Shown here one piece after another: positions 25,256 to 33,225 of a DNA stretch of 64,000 nucleotides. The notes beneath the pieces were generated by a model. The model saw nothing but the letters and a program-made list of their open reading frames with translations. It was not told the DNA's origin and did not search any database. The first letter of the stretch is position 1. Each line of letters begins with the position of its first letter. Source of the DNA: Hymenobacter sp. BT559 (GTDB lineage: Bacteria > Bacteroidota > Bacteroidia > Cytophagales > Hymenobacteraceae); the NCBI RefSeq assembly GCF_017571525.1, contig NZ_JAGETY010000018.1:30221-94220 (forward strand), read 5' to 3'. The translations under genes and the position numbers were made by a program.

Positions 25256-25654
25256 ATGAGCGGCGAAACCAACCTGCCCACCTTGCTGCGGCAAATGACT
25301 CCCGTGCTGCAGGAGGGGACCTATGTTTTTTGCACCGTTGCGGCCGATTATCAGCTACCCCTGGCCGAGGTGCTGGGCACCTTCCGCGAAGCCGAAGGCC
25401 TCACGCTCATTCTTCCGCAGGCTACGGCCGACAGGCTAGGCCTGCCCTACGACTACGAGGCGGCCTGGCTCACGCTGCAGGTGCACTCGTCGCTGGCCGC
25501 CGTAGGGCTCACGGCGGCTTTTGCACAGGCGTTGGCCGGGGCTGGCCTCAGCTGCAACGTAGTAGCTGGCTACTACCACGACCACCTTTTTGTGGCGCGC
25601 CCCGATGCCGAGCGCGCCCTGCAGGTGCTGCGGCAGCTTGCGGCCAGTGCCTGA
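25256..25654 (+). CDS. ACT domain-containing protein (COG3602 type)
   Basis: A 132-residue soluble protein with two ACT-like halves: residues 1-65 (GTYVFCTVAADYQ...GLTLILPQATAD) and 66-130 (WLTLQVHSSLAAVGLTAAFAQALAGAGLSCNVVAGYYHDHLFV). ACT domains bind amino acids or other small ligands for allosteric control. No attached enzyme domain is present, so it may be a stand-alone sensor. The ligand is unknown. It is convergent with the SCO1 gene, with 12 bases between stops. Confidence 0.85.
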   Translation: MSGETNLPTLLRQMTPVLQEGTYVFCTVAADYQLPLAEVLGTFREAEGLTLILPQATADRLGLPYDYEAAWLTLQVHSSLAAVGLTAAFAQALAGAGLSCNVVAGYYHDHLFVARPDAERALQVLRQLAASA

Positions 25655-25666
25655 GCGCGAAGGGGC

Positions 25667-26353
25667 CTAGCGGGCGGCCGTGACCGGCTGGCTGTGCCGG
25701 GCCTGCACCTCGGCCAGCAGCACGGGCAGCTGCCGGATAAGTGTGTTGACGGCCACGGGGTTAAGGCCGTCGTAGGCGCCGCGCACGTAGCCCTGGTCGT
25801 CTACGAGGGCTAGCGCGCCGCTATGGGCAATGCCCCCGGGAGCCTTCAGGTCGGTTTCGGCGGCGGCCTGGTAGTTGTTGGCCAGCTTATAGGCGGCGGG
25901 GCGGTCGGGGGTGCGCAAAAAGCGCCAGGTGCTGCCCGGGGCATTTACTCCTAGCCGACGGGCGTAGTCGGCCAGTACTGCCTGCGTATCGTGCTCGGGG
26001 TCAATAGTAAACGACACAAATACCACGTTCGGATTATTGGCAAACTGCTTGTACACGCGCAGCAGCTCGCTCTGCATTCTGGGGCAGATGCCGGGGCAGG
26101 TAGCGAAGAAAAAATCGGTCACGTAGACCTTGCCTGCCAGGCTTTTAGTAGACACCTGCTTGCCCTCCTGGTCGGGCAGGCTGAAGGCGGGCACCGGCTT
26201 TTTGCCTTGGGCACCCAGGTAGGGCAGCGTAGCCGAAGTGGAGTCTTCGGCGGTATCCATGTGCACATCGGCAATGCCGGTATCGTCGGTGGCCGGGGTG
26301 ACGCAGCCAGCCAGGGCCAGCAGGCCCGCTAGGGGCAGATATTTCAAAAACAT
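25667..26353 (-). CDS. SCO1/SenC family copper chaperone lipoprotein
   Basis: A 228-residue thioredoxin-fold protein with a lipoprotein signal (LAGC, Cys17). Copper ligands are Cys86 and Cys90 in FFFATCPGICPRMQ, plus a later His in GGIAHSGAL. SCO proteins deliver copper to the CuA site of cytochrome c oxidase or act as thiol reductases. The nearby mono-heme cytochrome and the small lipoprotein just upstream fit a respiratory role. The start is ATG 26351-26353. Confidence 0.92.
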   Translation of the reverse strand: MFLKYLPLAGLLALAGCVTPATDDTGIADVHMDTAEDSTSATLPYLGAQGKKPVPAFSLPDQEGKQVSTKSLAGKVYVTDFFFATCPGICPRMQSELLRVYKQFANNPNVVFVSFTIDPEHDTQAVLADYARRLGVNAPGSTWRFLRTPDRPAAYKLANNYQAAAETDLKAPGGIAHSGALALVDDQGYVRGAYDGLNPVAVNTLIRQLPVLLAEVQARHSQPVTAAR

Positions 26354-26451
26354 AAGACGCTAAACAAGGCAACAATGAACTGGCAGCCGGCCCTACAACT
26401 AAACCGCGTCGGGCGTCCCGACGTTCGCCTGGGGCGGGCTTGCCGGGTGGG

Positions 26452-26937
26452 TTATTTGGGCTGAGCAGCGGTGGGGGCGGGGGCCGCAGCCTTGGGCGCC
26501 GTGGCACGGCCTAGCGTAGCCTGCGCCGAGTCGAGGGTGGTGCGCAGCTGCTGCTCGATGGCCGTGAGCTGCTTCTGCTGGTCTTGCAGGTAAGCCAGGC
26601 GCTGGGCGGCCGGCGCGGCGCTGTCGGGGGCCTGGTACTGGTGCATCCAGGTCATCATGGCGCGGTCGGCGGTCTGCATCTTGGCCTGAATGGGCGCGCT
26701 GGCGGGCACTTTAGCGGCCGTAAGCTGGGCCTTGAGGGCAAAAAGGCGCTCGGTTTGCTGCATAGCCAGTTCGTGGTGGGCCAGCAGGCTGTCTTCGAGG
26801 GCGTGGGCCTGCGCGGCGGGCGAGGCGGCTTCGGGGGTGGCAGAGGCGGTGGTATTCCGGGAGCCGCAGCCCGGCAGCACGCCCAGACTCAACAAGCCAA
26901 ACGCCGCACCCAGCGGCAAAAGCAGCAGTTTTTTCAT
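26452..26937 (-). CDS. Small coiled-coil lipoprotein
   Basis: A 161-residue protein with signal peptide MKKLLLLPLGAAFGLLSLGV and lipobox LPGC (Cys24). The middle is a helical, Ala/Gln-rich, probably coiled-coil region (about 45-145) with a characteristic MMTWMHQYQAP. The C-terminus is a Pro/Ala tail. Similar proteins in Bacteroidota have been labelled 'viral A-type inclusion protein', but no function is known. It is 98 bases upstream of the SCO1 gene on the same strand and may belong to that unit. The ATG at 26935-26937 is chosen for the signal peptide. Confidence 0.7.
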   Translation of the reverse strand: MKKLLLLPLGAAFGLLSLGVLPGCGSRNTTASATPEAASPAAQAHALEDSLLAHHELAMQQTERLFALKAQLTAAKVPASAPIQAKMQTADRAMMTWMHQYQAPDSAAPAAQRLAYLQDQQKQLTAIEQQLRTTLDSAQATLGRATAPKAAAPAPTAAQPK

Positions 26938-26952
26938 CCGGCAAAGGTCGGC

Positions 26953-27043
26953 AGCAATGCGCAATGAATGGTGAGCCGATGACAGTGAACAGTGAACAAT
27001 GGAGTACTTGCTTGTTCATTGCTCACTATTCACTGTTCACCGA
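26953..27043. repeat. Intergenic inverted and tandem word repeat (CAGTGAACAGTGAACAATG)
   Basis: Repeats of AGTGAACA on the left and complementary TGTTCAC/TTCATTGCTCAC words on the right form an imperfect hairpin. It lies between divergent lipoprotein and aldo/keto reductase genes. Confidence 0.5.
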
Positions 27044-27048
27044 TTCTA

Positions 27049-28047
27049 ATGCAAACCCGCCAACTCGGCCGCTCCGGCCTCACTGTTTCGGCCCTCGGCC
27101 TCGGCTGCATGGGCATGTCTGACTTCTACGGCCAGCGCGACGACGCCGAAAGCCTGCGCACCCTGGCCCGTGCCCTGGAGCTGGGCGTCAGCTTCTTCGA
27201 CACCGCCGACATGTACGGCCCCTACACCAACGAGGAGCTGCTCGGCAGCTTTTTCAGCGAAGACAAAACCCGCCGCCACAAAGTGGTGCTCGCCACCAAA
27301 TTCGGCATCGTGCGCGACCCCAACGACCCCTCCAAGCGCGGTATCAGCGGCCGGCCCGAATACGTACGGCAGTCGGCCGAAGGCAGCCTCAAGCGCCTGG
27401 GCACCGACCACATTGACCTCTACTATCAGCACCGCGTAGACCCCAGCGTGCCCATTGAGGAAACCGTGGGCGCCATGAGTCGCCTCGTGGAAGAAGGCAA
27501 AGTGCGCTTTCTGGGCCTCAGCGAGGCCGGCGCCGAAACCCTGCGGAAGGCCCACGCCACGCACCCCATCTCGGCTCTGCAAACCGAATACAGCCTCTGG
27601 AGCCGCGACGTGGAGGTAGAAATTCTGCCCACGCTGCGCGAGCTGGGCATTGGGCTGGTGCCGTACTCGCCGCTGGGCCGGGGCTTCCTGACCGGCGAAA
27701 TTCAGAAATTTGAAGACTTCGCGCCCGACGACTACCGCCGTCACTCGCCTCGCTTTCAGGGCGAAAACTTCGCCAAAAACCTTAAGCTGGTGAGCCACCT
27801 GCGCGAGCTGGCCGCCAGCAAAGGTGTAACGGCCAGCCAGCTAGCCCTCGCCTGGGTGCTGGCCCAGGGCGATGACCTGGCGCCCATTCCGGGCACCAAG
27901 CGCGTGAAGTACCTCGAAGAAAACGTGGGCGCCCTCAACGTAACCTTAACCGCCGACGAGCTGCGCCACCTCAATGAGCTGCTGCCGCTAGGGGCCGCCG
28001 CGGGCCAGCGCTACCCCGAGGCCATGATGGCTGCCGTGGGCCGGTAA
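27049..28047 (+). CDS. Aldo/keto reductase
   Basis: A 332-residue cytoplasmic NADPH-dependent oxidoreductase of the AKR superfamily, (beta/alpha)8 barrel. The catalytic tetrad is visible: Asp and Tyr in FFDTADMYGPYTNEE, Lys in VVLATKFG and His in DLYYQHRVD. The NADP-binding loop is near IPGTKRVKYLEEN. It resembles the YhdN/AKR11-13-like group that reduces aldehydes such as methylglyoxal, but the substrate is not determined. The ATG at 27049 is preferred because the upstream extension would be translated from repeat DNA. Confidence 0.93.
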   Translation: MQTRQLGRSGLTVSALGLGCMGMSDFYGQRDDAESLRTLARALELGVSFFDTADMYGPYTNEELLGSFFSEDKTRRHKVVLATKFGIVRDPNDPSKRGISGRPEYVRQSAEGSLKRLGTDHIDLYYQHRVDPSVPIEETVGAMSRLVEEGKVRFLGLSEAGAETLRKAHATHPISALQTEYSLWSRDVEVEILPTLRELGIGLVPYSPLGRGFLTGEIQKFEDFAPDDYRRHSPRFQGENFAKNLKLVSHLRELAASKGVTASQLALAWVLAQGDDLAPIPGTKRVKYLEENVGALNVTLTADELRHLNELLPLGAAAGQRYPEAMMAAVGR

Positions 28048-28065
28048 ATCGGGCGATAGGTATAA

Positions 28066-28187
28066 AGACCGTCCTGCTCATCTGGCGTCTGCTTATCGAA
28101 GCAGCTCTACCGCGCCGCTAGGGCCACTTTCCTAACGATGCAAGCGAGCTGCTTCGCCAGGCAGACGCCAGATGAGCAGCACGGTCT
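28066..28187. mobile_element. MITE-like inverted-repeat element
   Basis: A 122-base non-coding unit with 27-base ends (28066-28092 and 28161-28187) that are complementary at 26 of 27 positions. A second inner pairing (CGAAGCAGCTC, 28097-28107) follows. The centre is about 38 unpaired bases. It lies between convergent aldo/keto reductase and Fpg genes. No transposase or clear target-site duplication was seen. Confidence 0.6.
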
Positions 28188-28237
28188 ATTTTAATTTTTA
28201 TTGGCTAGGTGCAGTTTTTGTATTGCCAACCAATAAG

Positions 28238-29062
28238 TTAAGCCGGCGCGGGCTGGCACACCGGGCAGGTATAAGTAGCCCGGCCGCCCACGTACGATTT
28301 AGCAATCTTTACCGCAGCGTGCCGGGGGCAAAAGGTGTGCGCATCGCTTCCCGGCGTGGCCGAATCGTCCCACTCGCGGGCGTGAATGAGAAATTCCTTC
28401 GGGAAGTGCCGATAATTGGCCTCGTGCTGAATGGCCGTCGTCAATACCTGTTGGATGGCCGCATGGAGGGCGGTAGTTTCTTGCTCAGACAGCGAGTTGC
28501 CGAGTCGCTCGGGGTGGATGCTGGCCTGAAATAGGACCTCGTCCACAATCCAGTTGCCGAGGCCGGCGGTGAGGCCCTGGTCGAGCAGCAGCGGTTTCAC
28601 AAGTACCTTGCGGCGGCTTAGTTTCTGGTGCAGCTCGGCCGGGGTGATTTGCAGCGCATCGGGGCCTAGCTTTTTGGCTTTTTGGTAGGCCTCGACACTA
28701 TCAGCCAGCCGAATGCGGCCAAACTTGCGTGGGTCGATAAAAGCCAGGTTCAGGCCCGAGTCGGCGAGCTGCCAGGCCACGCGGGTGAAACGCGGGGCGT
28801 CGGGCGCGTCGCGGTAGGCGCCGATGTCGCCGGTCATGCCGAAGTGCAGCACCAGCAAGCGGCCGTTGTCCAGCTCCAGAAAGCAATTTTTGCCCAGCCG
28901 GCCGGTGCCCGCGATGGTGCGGCCTAGCAGGGCCGCGCGCAGCTCGTCTTCGGGCACGGCCAGCACGTGTTTATCAAATACATCGAGGCCAGTAATGGTC
29001 TGGCCCACGGCTACTTCGTCGATAAAGCGGCGGTAGGTTTCGACTTCGGGTAATTCGGGCAT
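28238..29062 (-). CDS. Fpg/Nei family DNA glycosylase
   Basis: A 274-residue base-excision repair enzyme. The N-terminus MPELPEVE supplies the catalytic Pro/Glu after Met removal. Lys58 in RLGKNCF matches the conserved Lys, and VVxxxxGMTG-like LLVLHFGMTGD follows. The helix-two-turn-helix region includes GLGNWIVDEVLFQA. The C-terminal zinc finger keeps Arg261 in GGRATYTC, but its first pair is Cys245-x2-His248 instead of Cys-x2-Cys. The second pair is Cys266/Cys269. It would remove oxidised bases such as 8-oxoG or formamidopyrimidines. Confidence 0.92.
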   Translation of the reverse strand: MPELPEVETYRRFIDEVAVGQTITGLDVFDKHVLAVPEDELRAALLGRTIAGTGRLGKNCFLELDNGRLLVLHFGMTGDIGAYRDAPDAPRFTRVAWQLADSGLNLAFIDPRKFGRIRLADSVEAYQKAKKLGPDALQITPAELHQKLSRRKVLVKPLLLDQGLTAGLGNWIVDEVLFQASIHPERLGNSLSEQETTALHAAIQQVLTTAIQHEANYRHFPKEFLIHAREWDDSATPGSDAHTFCPRHAAVKIAKSYVGGRATYTCPVCQPAPA

Positions 29063-29149
29063 GAGCCGGAGAAATTAAAGGAGAAGCTAACAAAAACGGC
29101 AGGCCAGTTTGCGCTAGCCTGCCGTTGTCAGCCAAAGCAACTGTGGAGC

Positions 29150-30145
29150 TTACGAAGGGTCGTGGAGCTTGGCTACGCGCTGGCCATCTTTATCGTAGAC
29201 ATCGCCACGGGGCGTCACGTAGAGCGGGCGCTGCTGGCCATCTTCGAGGATGAAGGGGAAGGCGGCGTTGCCGGTGCGGCGCAGGTGGCCCACCACCTGG
29301 GCCTCTTGCACGGCGCCGTCTTCGTCGGTGCTGCTTTCATCGGCCAGGCGCACCACGTTCAGGGCGCTGGTGAGGTAGAAGGGCACGTCGGGGTTATCGC
29401 GGAAGGTGAGCTGGCCCACCACGCGCACGGGGCCATTGCTGGCGCCCCGCGCCAGGGCGTCGGCCGCGTCGCGGCTGTCGTTATTGCTCGCCACCTCGTA
29501 GCTGGGCTGCCGCACCGGGCGCGGCGCAATGGCCACCGGCTGGGCCGAAGGCTGCGCGCTGCCGGACTTGGTGCTGGCCGCAATCTGGGCCGTAGCGCGG
29601 CCCCAGCCCCGGCTGATGGCCGCCAGGCGCGGCGCCCGGCCGGGGTGCGTGGCCGAGCCCGCCTCGGGCGACACAGCGGCCATCGCGGCCTGCGCCTGGG
29701 CCAGGCTGGCCCCTAGCCGCCGCAGCACGAAGCCCGAAAACTCATCGGCCTCCAGCTCATCCTGCGGCTGCGAACCGCCGGCGCGCAGGGTGTGGCCGTT
29801 GAGGTGGTGGCCCATTTCGTGCGCCAGAATGCTGATGCCCGCCCAGTCGGTGTGGCCGGCGCGGTTCACGGCCGCCAGAAAGCGCGGGTTATAGAGCAAG
29901 TAGCGCTTGCCGCCATAGACTACGGCGGCAGCGTTATCGACTTCGGTGGTAGCGCGCAGCTCGAAGCGCGGCTGCAGGCCCACGGCGTCGGTAATCTCGC
30001 GGATAATGCCTTCGGCCTGGCTGGCCGGCATATCGGTGGCGCGAGCGGCCTGGGCGGCTGCGGGTGCCGTGGCGGCGCCCAGCAGCAGGGCCGGTAATCC
30101 CAGCACAACGGCTAGCCGGCGAAAAGAACGGGAAAGCATAGTCAT
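29150..30145 (-). CDS. M48-like zinc metalloprotease, secreted
   Basis: A 331-residue protein from ATG 30143-30145 with a signal peptide ending APAAAQA. The zinc motif HEMGHH is at 109-114 and a third-ligand ELEAD at 130-134, typical of M48 peptidases. The region up to about residue 190 includes THPGRAPRLAAI, usual for periplasmic M48 proteins. The C-terminal half (about 190-331) is unlike BepA: no TPR is visible, but a repeated small beta-like unit (DGQQRPLYVTPRGDVYDKDG). A role in outer-membrane or periplasmic protein quality control is possible. Confidence 0.82.
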   Translation of the reverse strand: MTMLSRSFRRLAVVLGLPALLLGAATAPAAAQAARATDMPASQAEGIIREITDAVGLQPRFELRATTEVDNAAAVVYGGKRYLLYNPRFLAAVNRAGHTDWAGISILAHEMGHHLNGHTLRAGGSQPQDELEADEFSGFVLRRLGASLAQAQAAMAAVSPEAGSATHPGRAPRLAAISRGWGRATAQIAASTKSGSAQPSAQPVAIAPRPVRQPSYEVASNNDSRDAADALARGASNGPVRVVGQLTFRDNPDVPFYLTSALNVVRLADESSTDEDGAVQEAQVVGHLRRTGNAAFPFILEDGQQRPLYVTPRGDVYDKDGQRVAKLHDPS

Positions 30146-30314
30146 GGTGAAAAGCGGGAAAGGAACAGCAGAATAAGGCAATTTCGGCGCCAAAAAAACG
30201 AGCCTGCCGGCAGGGCGGCTGCTAGCCCCCTCGCTGATAATACAACGTTAGGAAGCACCTTTTTCGTTTAATAACTCAACGGCTAGCCCCGGTCGTTTTT
30301 TTCACTCTCGTCCT

Positions 30315-31139
30315 ATGGCATCAGCCACCTCCGCTACTACCCCCGCCGTGCGCGTGCAGCCCGGCACGCCGCTTCGCCTGGCCGACATCGACCCTGACAA
30401 CAACGCGCCCTTCGACCACAAAAAGAAAGTGGAAAAGCGCCTCGACGAGCTGCGCGACCAGCTCAGCGACCTTCAGGAGAAACTCTACGCCGAGCATCGC
30501 CAGAGTGTGCTGCTCGTGTTTCAGGCCATGGACACGGGCGGCAAGGATGGCACCATCCGCAACCTGCTCACGGGCGTGAACCCGGCCGGCGTAGAAGTGG
30601 CCGCCTTCAAGCAGCCGAGTGCTGAGGAGCTGAATCACGATTTTTTGTGGCGCATTCATCAGCACACGCCGGGCCGGGGCCACATTGGGGTATTCAATCG
30701 CTCGCACTACGAAGACGTGCTCGTGACGCGCGTGCACGGCCTCATCGAGCCCTTCACCTGGCAGCAGCGCTACCAGGATATTGTCAACTTTGAGCAGTTG
30801 CTCACGCACGGCGGCACGCGGGTGCTCAAGTTTTTTTTGCACATCTCGAAAGAGGAGCAGGCCAAGCGCCTGCAAGCCCGCCTCGACAACCCCAAGAAGC
30901 GCTGGAAATACGAGCCCGGCGACCTCAAAGAGCGCCAGCTCTGGGATGCCTACCAGGTGGCGTATCAGGAGGCCCTAGCGGCTACCTCCACGCCCGCGTG
31001 CCCGTGGTATGTCATTCCGGCCAATGACAAGCACGCCCGCGACCAGGCCGTGGCCGAAATAGTGGTAGCCGCCCTGGCCGAGATGAACCCTCAGCCCCCG
31101 GCAGCCACCTTCGATGTAGCCGCCCAGGTGATAGCGTAA
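30315..31139 (+). CDS. Polyphosphate kinase 2 family protein (polyphosphate:nucleotide phosphotransferase)
   Basis: A 274-residue PPK2 enzyme. Walker A is AMDTGGKDGT (71-80), followed by the NPAGVEVAAFKQPS strand and the GVFNRSHYEDVL segment with catalytic Asp/Arg, then the lid region PKKRWKYEPGDLKER. PPK2 transfers phosphate from polyphosphate to nucleoside mono- or diphosphates, recycling nucleotides and degrading polyphosphate. The one-domain length fits class I or III. Subclass and nucleotide preference cannot be settled by eye. Start is ATG 30315. Confidence 0.93.
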   Translation: MASATSATTPAVRVQPGTPLRLADIDPDNNAPFDHKKKVEKRLDELRDQLSDLQEKLYAEHRQSVLLVFQAMDTGGKDGTIRNLLTGVNPAGVEVAAFKQPSAEELNHDFLWRIHQHTPGRGHIGVFNRSHYEDVLVTRVHGLIEPFTWQQRYQDIVNFEQLLTHGGTRVLKFFLHISKEEQAKRLQARLDNPKKRWKYEPGDLKERQLWDAYQVAYQEALAATSTPACPWYVIPANDKHARDQAVAEIVVAALAEMNPQPPAATFDVAAQVIA

Positions 31140-31175
31140 CTAAACCTACTGTCCTGCGTCAGCAGGCCAGGGCAA

Positions 31176-31214
31176 AAAAGAAGCCCGCGTTGCTTGGCAG
31201 CGCGGGCTTCTGTC
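31176..31214. terminator. Bidirectional terminator
   Basis: AGAAGCCCGCG pairs with CGCGGGCTTCT around an 11-base loop. Flanking A-run on the left serves the minus-strand gene. It lies between PPK2 and the convergent 82-residue gene. Confidence 0.75.
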
Positions 31215-31230
31215 TATTAAGAAAGCAAGC

Positions 31231-31479
31231 TTAGTTCATCCAGAGTGTGGCCACGGGCTCGAAGCGGTGGGCGGCGAAGGCGCCGTAGGGCCGCTCGGCG
31301 TAGAAGCCGAGCACGTGCACATGAGCCTTGCCGGTACGCACGTGGGGCCGCACTTCCACCGGGTACACGCGGCCGGCCGTTGGCCAGTCGCCGACGTAGC
31401 CAGCGGGGCGGGCAGTATCGTCGATGCAGCGGGCGAATTGCTGCACAGGCAGGGGAGTCGGGAGCTGAGTGTTACGCAT
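31231..31479 (-). CDS. Hypothetical protein, 82 residues
   Basis: Not recognised. From the ATG at 31477-31479 it encodes a compact protein with several aromatic residues and no signal peptide. An internal segment VYPVEVRPHVRTGKAHVHVLGFYAERPYGAFAAHRFEP looks like alternating beta strands. A TATCTTTG -7 box (31483-31490) lies 3 bases upstream, predicting a leaderless mRNA and favouring this start over one 45 bases upstream. Confidence 0.65.
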   Translation of the reverse strand: MRNTQLPTPLPVQQFARCIDDTARPAGYVGDWPTAGRVYPVEVRPHVRTGKAHVHVLGFYAERPYGAFAAHRFEPVATLWMN

Positions 31480-31482
31480 AGC

Positions 31483-31490
31483 CAAAGATA
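31483..31490 (-). promoter_or_regulatory. -7 box of the 82-residue gene, predicted leaderless
   Basis: The minus strand reads TATCTTTG, a full TAnnTTTG match. Three bases separate it from the start codon. Confidence 0.55.
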
Positions 31491-31661
31491 CAGATAAAAA
31501 GCGAAAAGCTAAAAATTTTGGCAAAAAGAAAAAGGCGTAAAATCTCTCGATAAGCGAAACTAAATTGGTGAAAGCTATGCAAGTTACTGCTTAGCCGCCA
31601 CTCTGCCAATACTACTAATCCGGCTGGCTAACAATTGTTCGTATAAGGGCCTATTTACGCG

Positions 31662-31700
31662 AAAACCGTGCCGCCCGGATTGCGGGTCAGCACGGTTTTG
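31662..31700. terminator. Terminator hairpin of the Plug gene
   Basis: AAAACCGTGC pairs with GCACGGTTTT around an 18-base loop, just downstream of the Plug gene stop at 31720 (minus). The rest of the 240-base gap from 31480 to 31719 shows nothing else. Confidence 0.6.
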
Positions 31701-31719
31701 AATGGGTTGCGTAGGGGCC

Positions 31720-33063
31720 CTAGCGCTTGTTGAGGTCGATGGCCTGGTAGGCGATGAGCAGGTCGGTGCGGGTGCCTGGCGGGCGGTAATAGACGAGTAG
31801 GTCGTATTGGTTTTCAGTTTCCTGGTGCGTGCCTTCGAAGTAGATTTCATCGGGCGCCGCGCCGGCCCGCTTAGGTGCCACGGCGTAGCTGTAGTTGTAG
31901 TAGCCCTGCTTGAGCAGCGCCCGGCCGGTGTAGCGCTGCTGCACCGAGTCGTAGGCTAGCCGAAACTCGTCTCTGAGCTGCCAATCGCTGAGCGCTCCGA
32001 ACACATAGACCGGGCCGGGCGCGGGCTGTGCCGCTTTTAAATTAAAGGTGACCTGGGCGTAGTCGCCGTTGTAGGCGCCGTTGCCAAACTCGCGGTTTTC
32101 GAACACGCGCTGGCCGTTGGCATCCACGTACTGGTTGTAGGCTAGGCCGTTGCGCGTGGTTTCTTCGAGCAGCTCGACCTGGGTAGGAGTGCCCTGGCGC
32201 AAAAGTCTGGCCACGCCCAGGCCGTTGGCCTGCAAGGAGCGCGCATCGAAGTAGCGGTACTCGCTCAGGCCCGGAAAGGCGTTTTCGTAGTTGATGTACT
32301 GGTATTCGAGCCGGCGCTCGGCGTCGCGCACGAAGGTGGGCGTAAGGTTGTAGTGGGCGTTGTCCCAGCGAAAATTCTGGCGCAGCACCACCTTCACCTC
32401 GGCGGCTGGGTTTATAAGGTCTACGGCGCTGTAGTTGATGTTGAAATTAACTTGCTGATAGGCGTAGCGGGCATCGAGGCCACCGGCCAGTACGCCCTGC
32501 TGCATAGTGGCTACCACCTGGTTTTCGTACACCAGCACCCGGCGCGACAGCAGGGGTACGCCGGCCTGGTTTTGCACCAGCAGCAGGTAATTGCCGCTGA
32601 GCTTGACGCGCGGCACCTGCAAGGTGTAGTGGTAATACGGCACCTTGGTATTGACCGAGGTGACGTAGTTGGTGAGTGTAAACTCGTTTATCTCATTCAG
32701 AAACTGCATGTCCGTCAGCTGCGAGGGCGTCCAGCTGAGGTCGCAGTGAATGAGCTTGGCCGTGAGGCGCGGTGCCCGGTCGGTGAGCACGTCAAACTCC
32801 AGCACCACCGGTTGCTCCTGGGTGATGGGCACGATGGGCGGATTTAAAATGGCATTTGCCGTGCCAGTAGGCACGTAGCACTGCACGCTGCGCACGCTAG
32901 GGTCGTAGATGTAATCCTGGTAGCGCAGGGTGCGGTCGGCGTAGTATTCGGCCGGTTTCTGCTGCTGGCTGGCAGGAGCATTGGGGTTAGTGATGGGCGT
33001 GCCCAGCGGCACACAGCCGGCAGCTAGCAGCAAAAGCGGGTAGGAGAGAAGGCGAAAGCGCAT
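31720..33063 (-). CDS. Type IX secretion system Plug protein (DUF5103 family)
   Basis: A 447-residue lipoprotein from the ATG at 33061-33063 (signal LLLLAAGC, Cys17). It has the DUF5103 layout: an N-terminal beta domain (LRYQDYIYDPSVRSVQCY... VVLEFDVLTDRAP), a middle domain and a C-terminal Ig/CBM-like domain (VYVFGALSDWQLRDEFRL). The Plug protein is known to close the periplasmic side of the giant SprA translocon of the T9SS, the Bacteroidota outer-membrane export machine. No other T9SS gene is in the window. A TACTTTCG box lies 4 bases upstream. Confidence 0.87.
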   Translation of the reverse strand: MRFRLLSYPLLLLAAGCVPLGTPITNPNAPASQQQKPAEYYADRTLRYQDYIYDPSVRSVQCYVPTGTANAILNPPIVPITQEQPVVLEFDVLTDRAPRLTAKLIHCDLSWTPSQLTDMQFLNEINEFTLTNYVTSVNTKVPYYHYTLQVPRVKLSGNYLLLVQNQAGVPLLSRRVLVYENQVVATMQQGVLAGGLDARYAYQQVNFNINYSAVDLINPAAEVKVVLRQNFRWDNAHYNLTPTFVRDAERRLEYQYINYENAFPGLSEYRYFDARSLQANGLGVARLLRQGTPTQVELLEETTRNGLAYNQYVDANGQRVFENREFGNGAYNGDYAQVTFNLKAAQPAPGPVYVFGALSDWQLRDEFRLAYDSVQQRYTGRALLKQGYYNYSYAVAPKRAGAAPDEIYFEGTHQETENQYDLLVYYRPPGTRTDLLIAYQAIDLNKR

Positions 33064-33225
33064 AAGGCGAAAGTACGGCGTCAGGGCACCGCAGGCGATA
33101 AGGCCGATAAAAAGGGAAAAGTAGTGCGACCTTTTGCATGGCACTGCGTCGTTGTGGGCAATCGCTCCGTTGAGCGAGCTTATCACAAGGCGAGGCGCGC
33201 AGACGCGTCGCTAGCTACTACTTCG

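Noticed and set aside
26953..27043. Possible CRISPR-like short repeats
   Set aside because: The words repeat only two or three times without regular spacers and form an inverted repeat.
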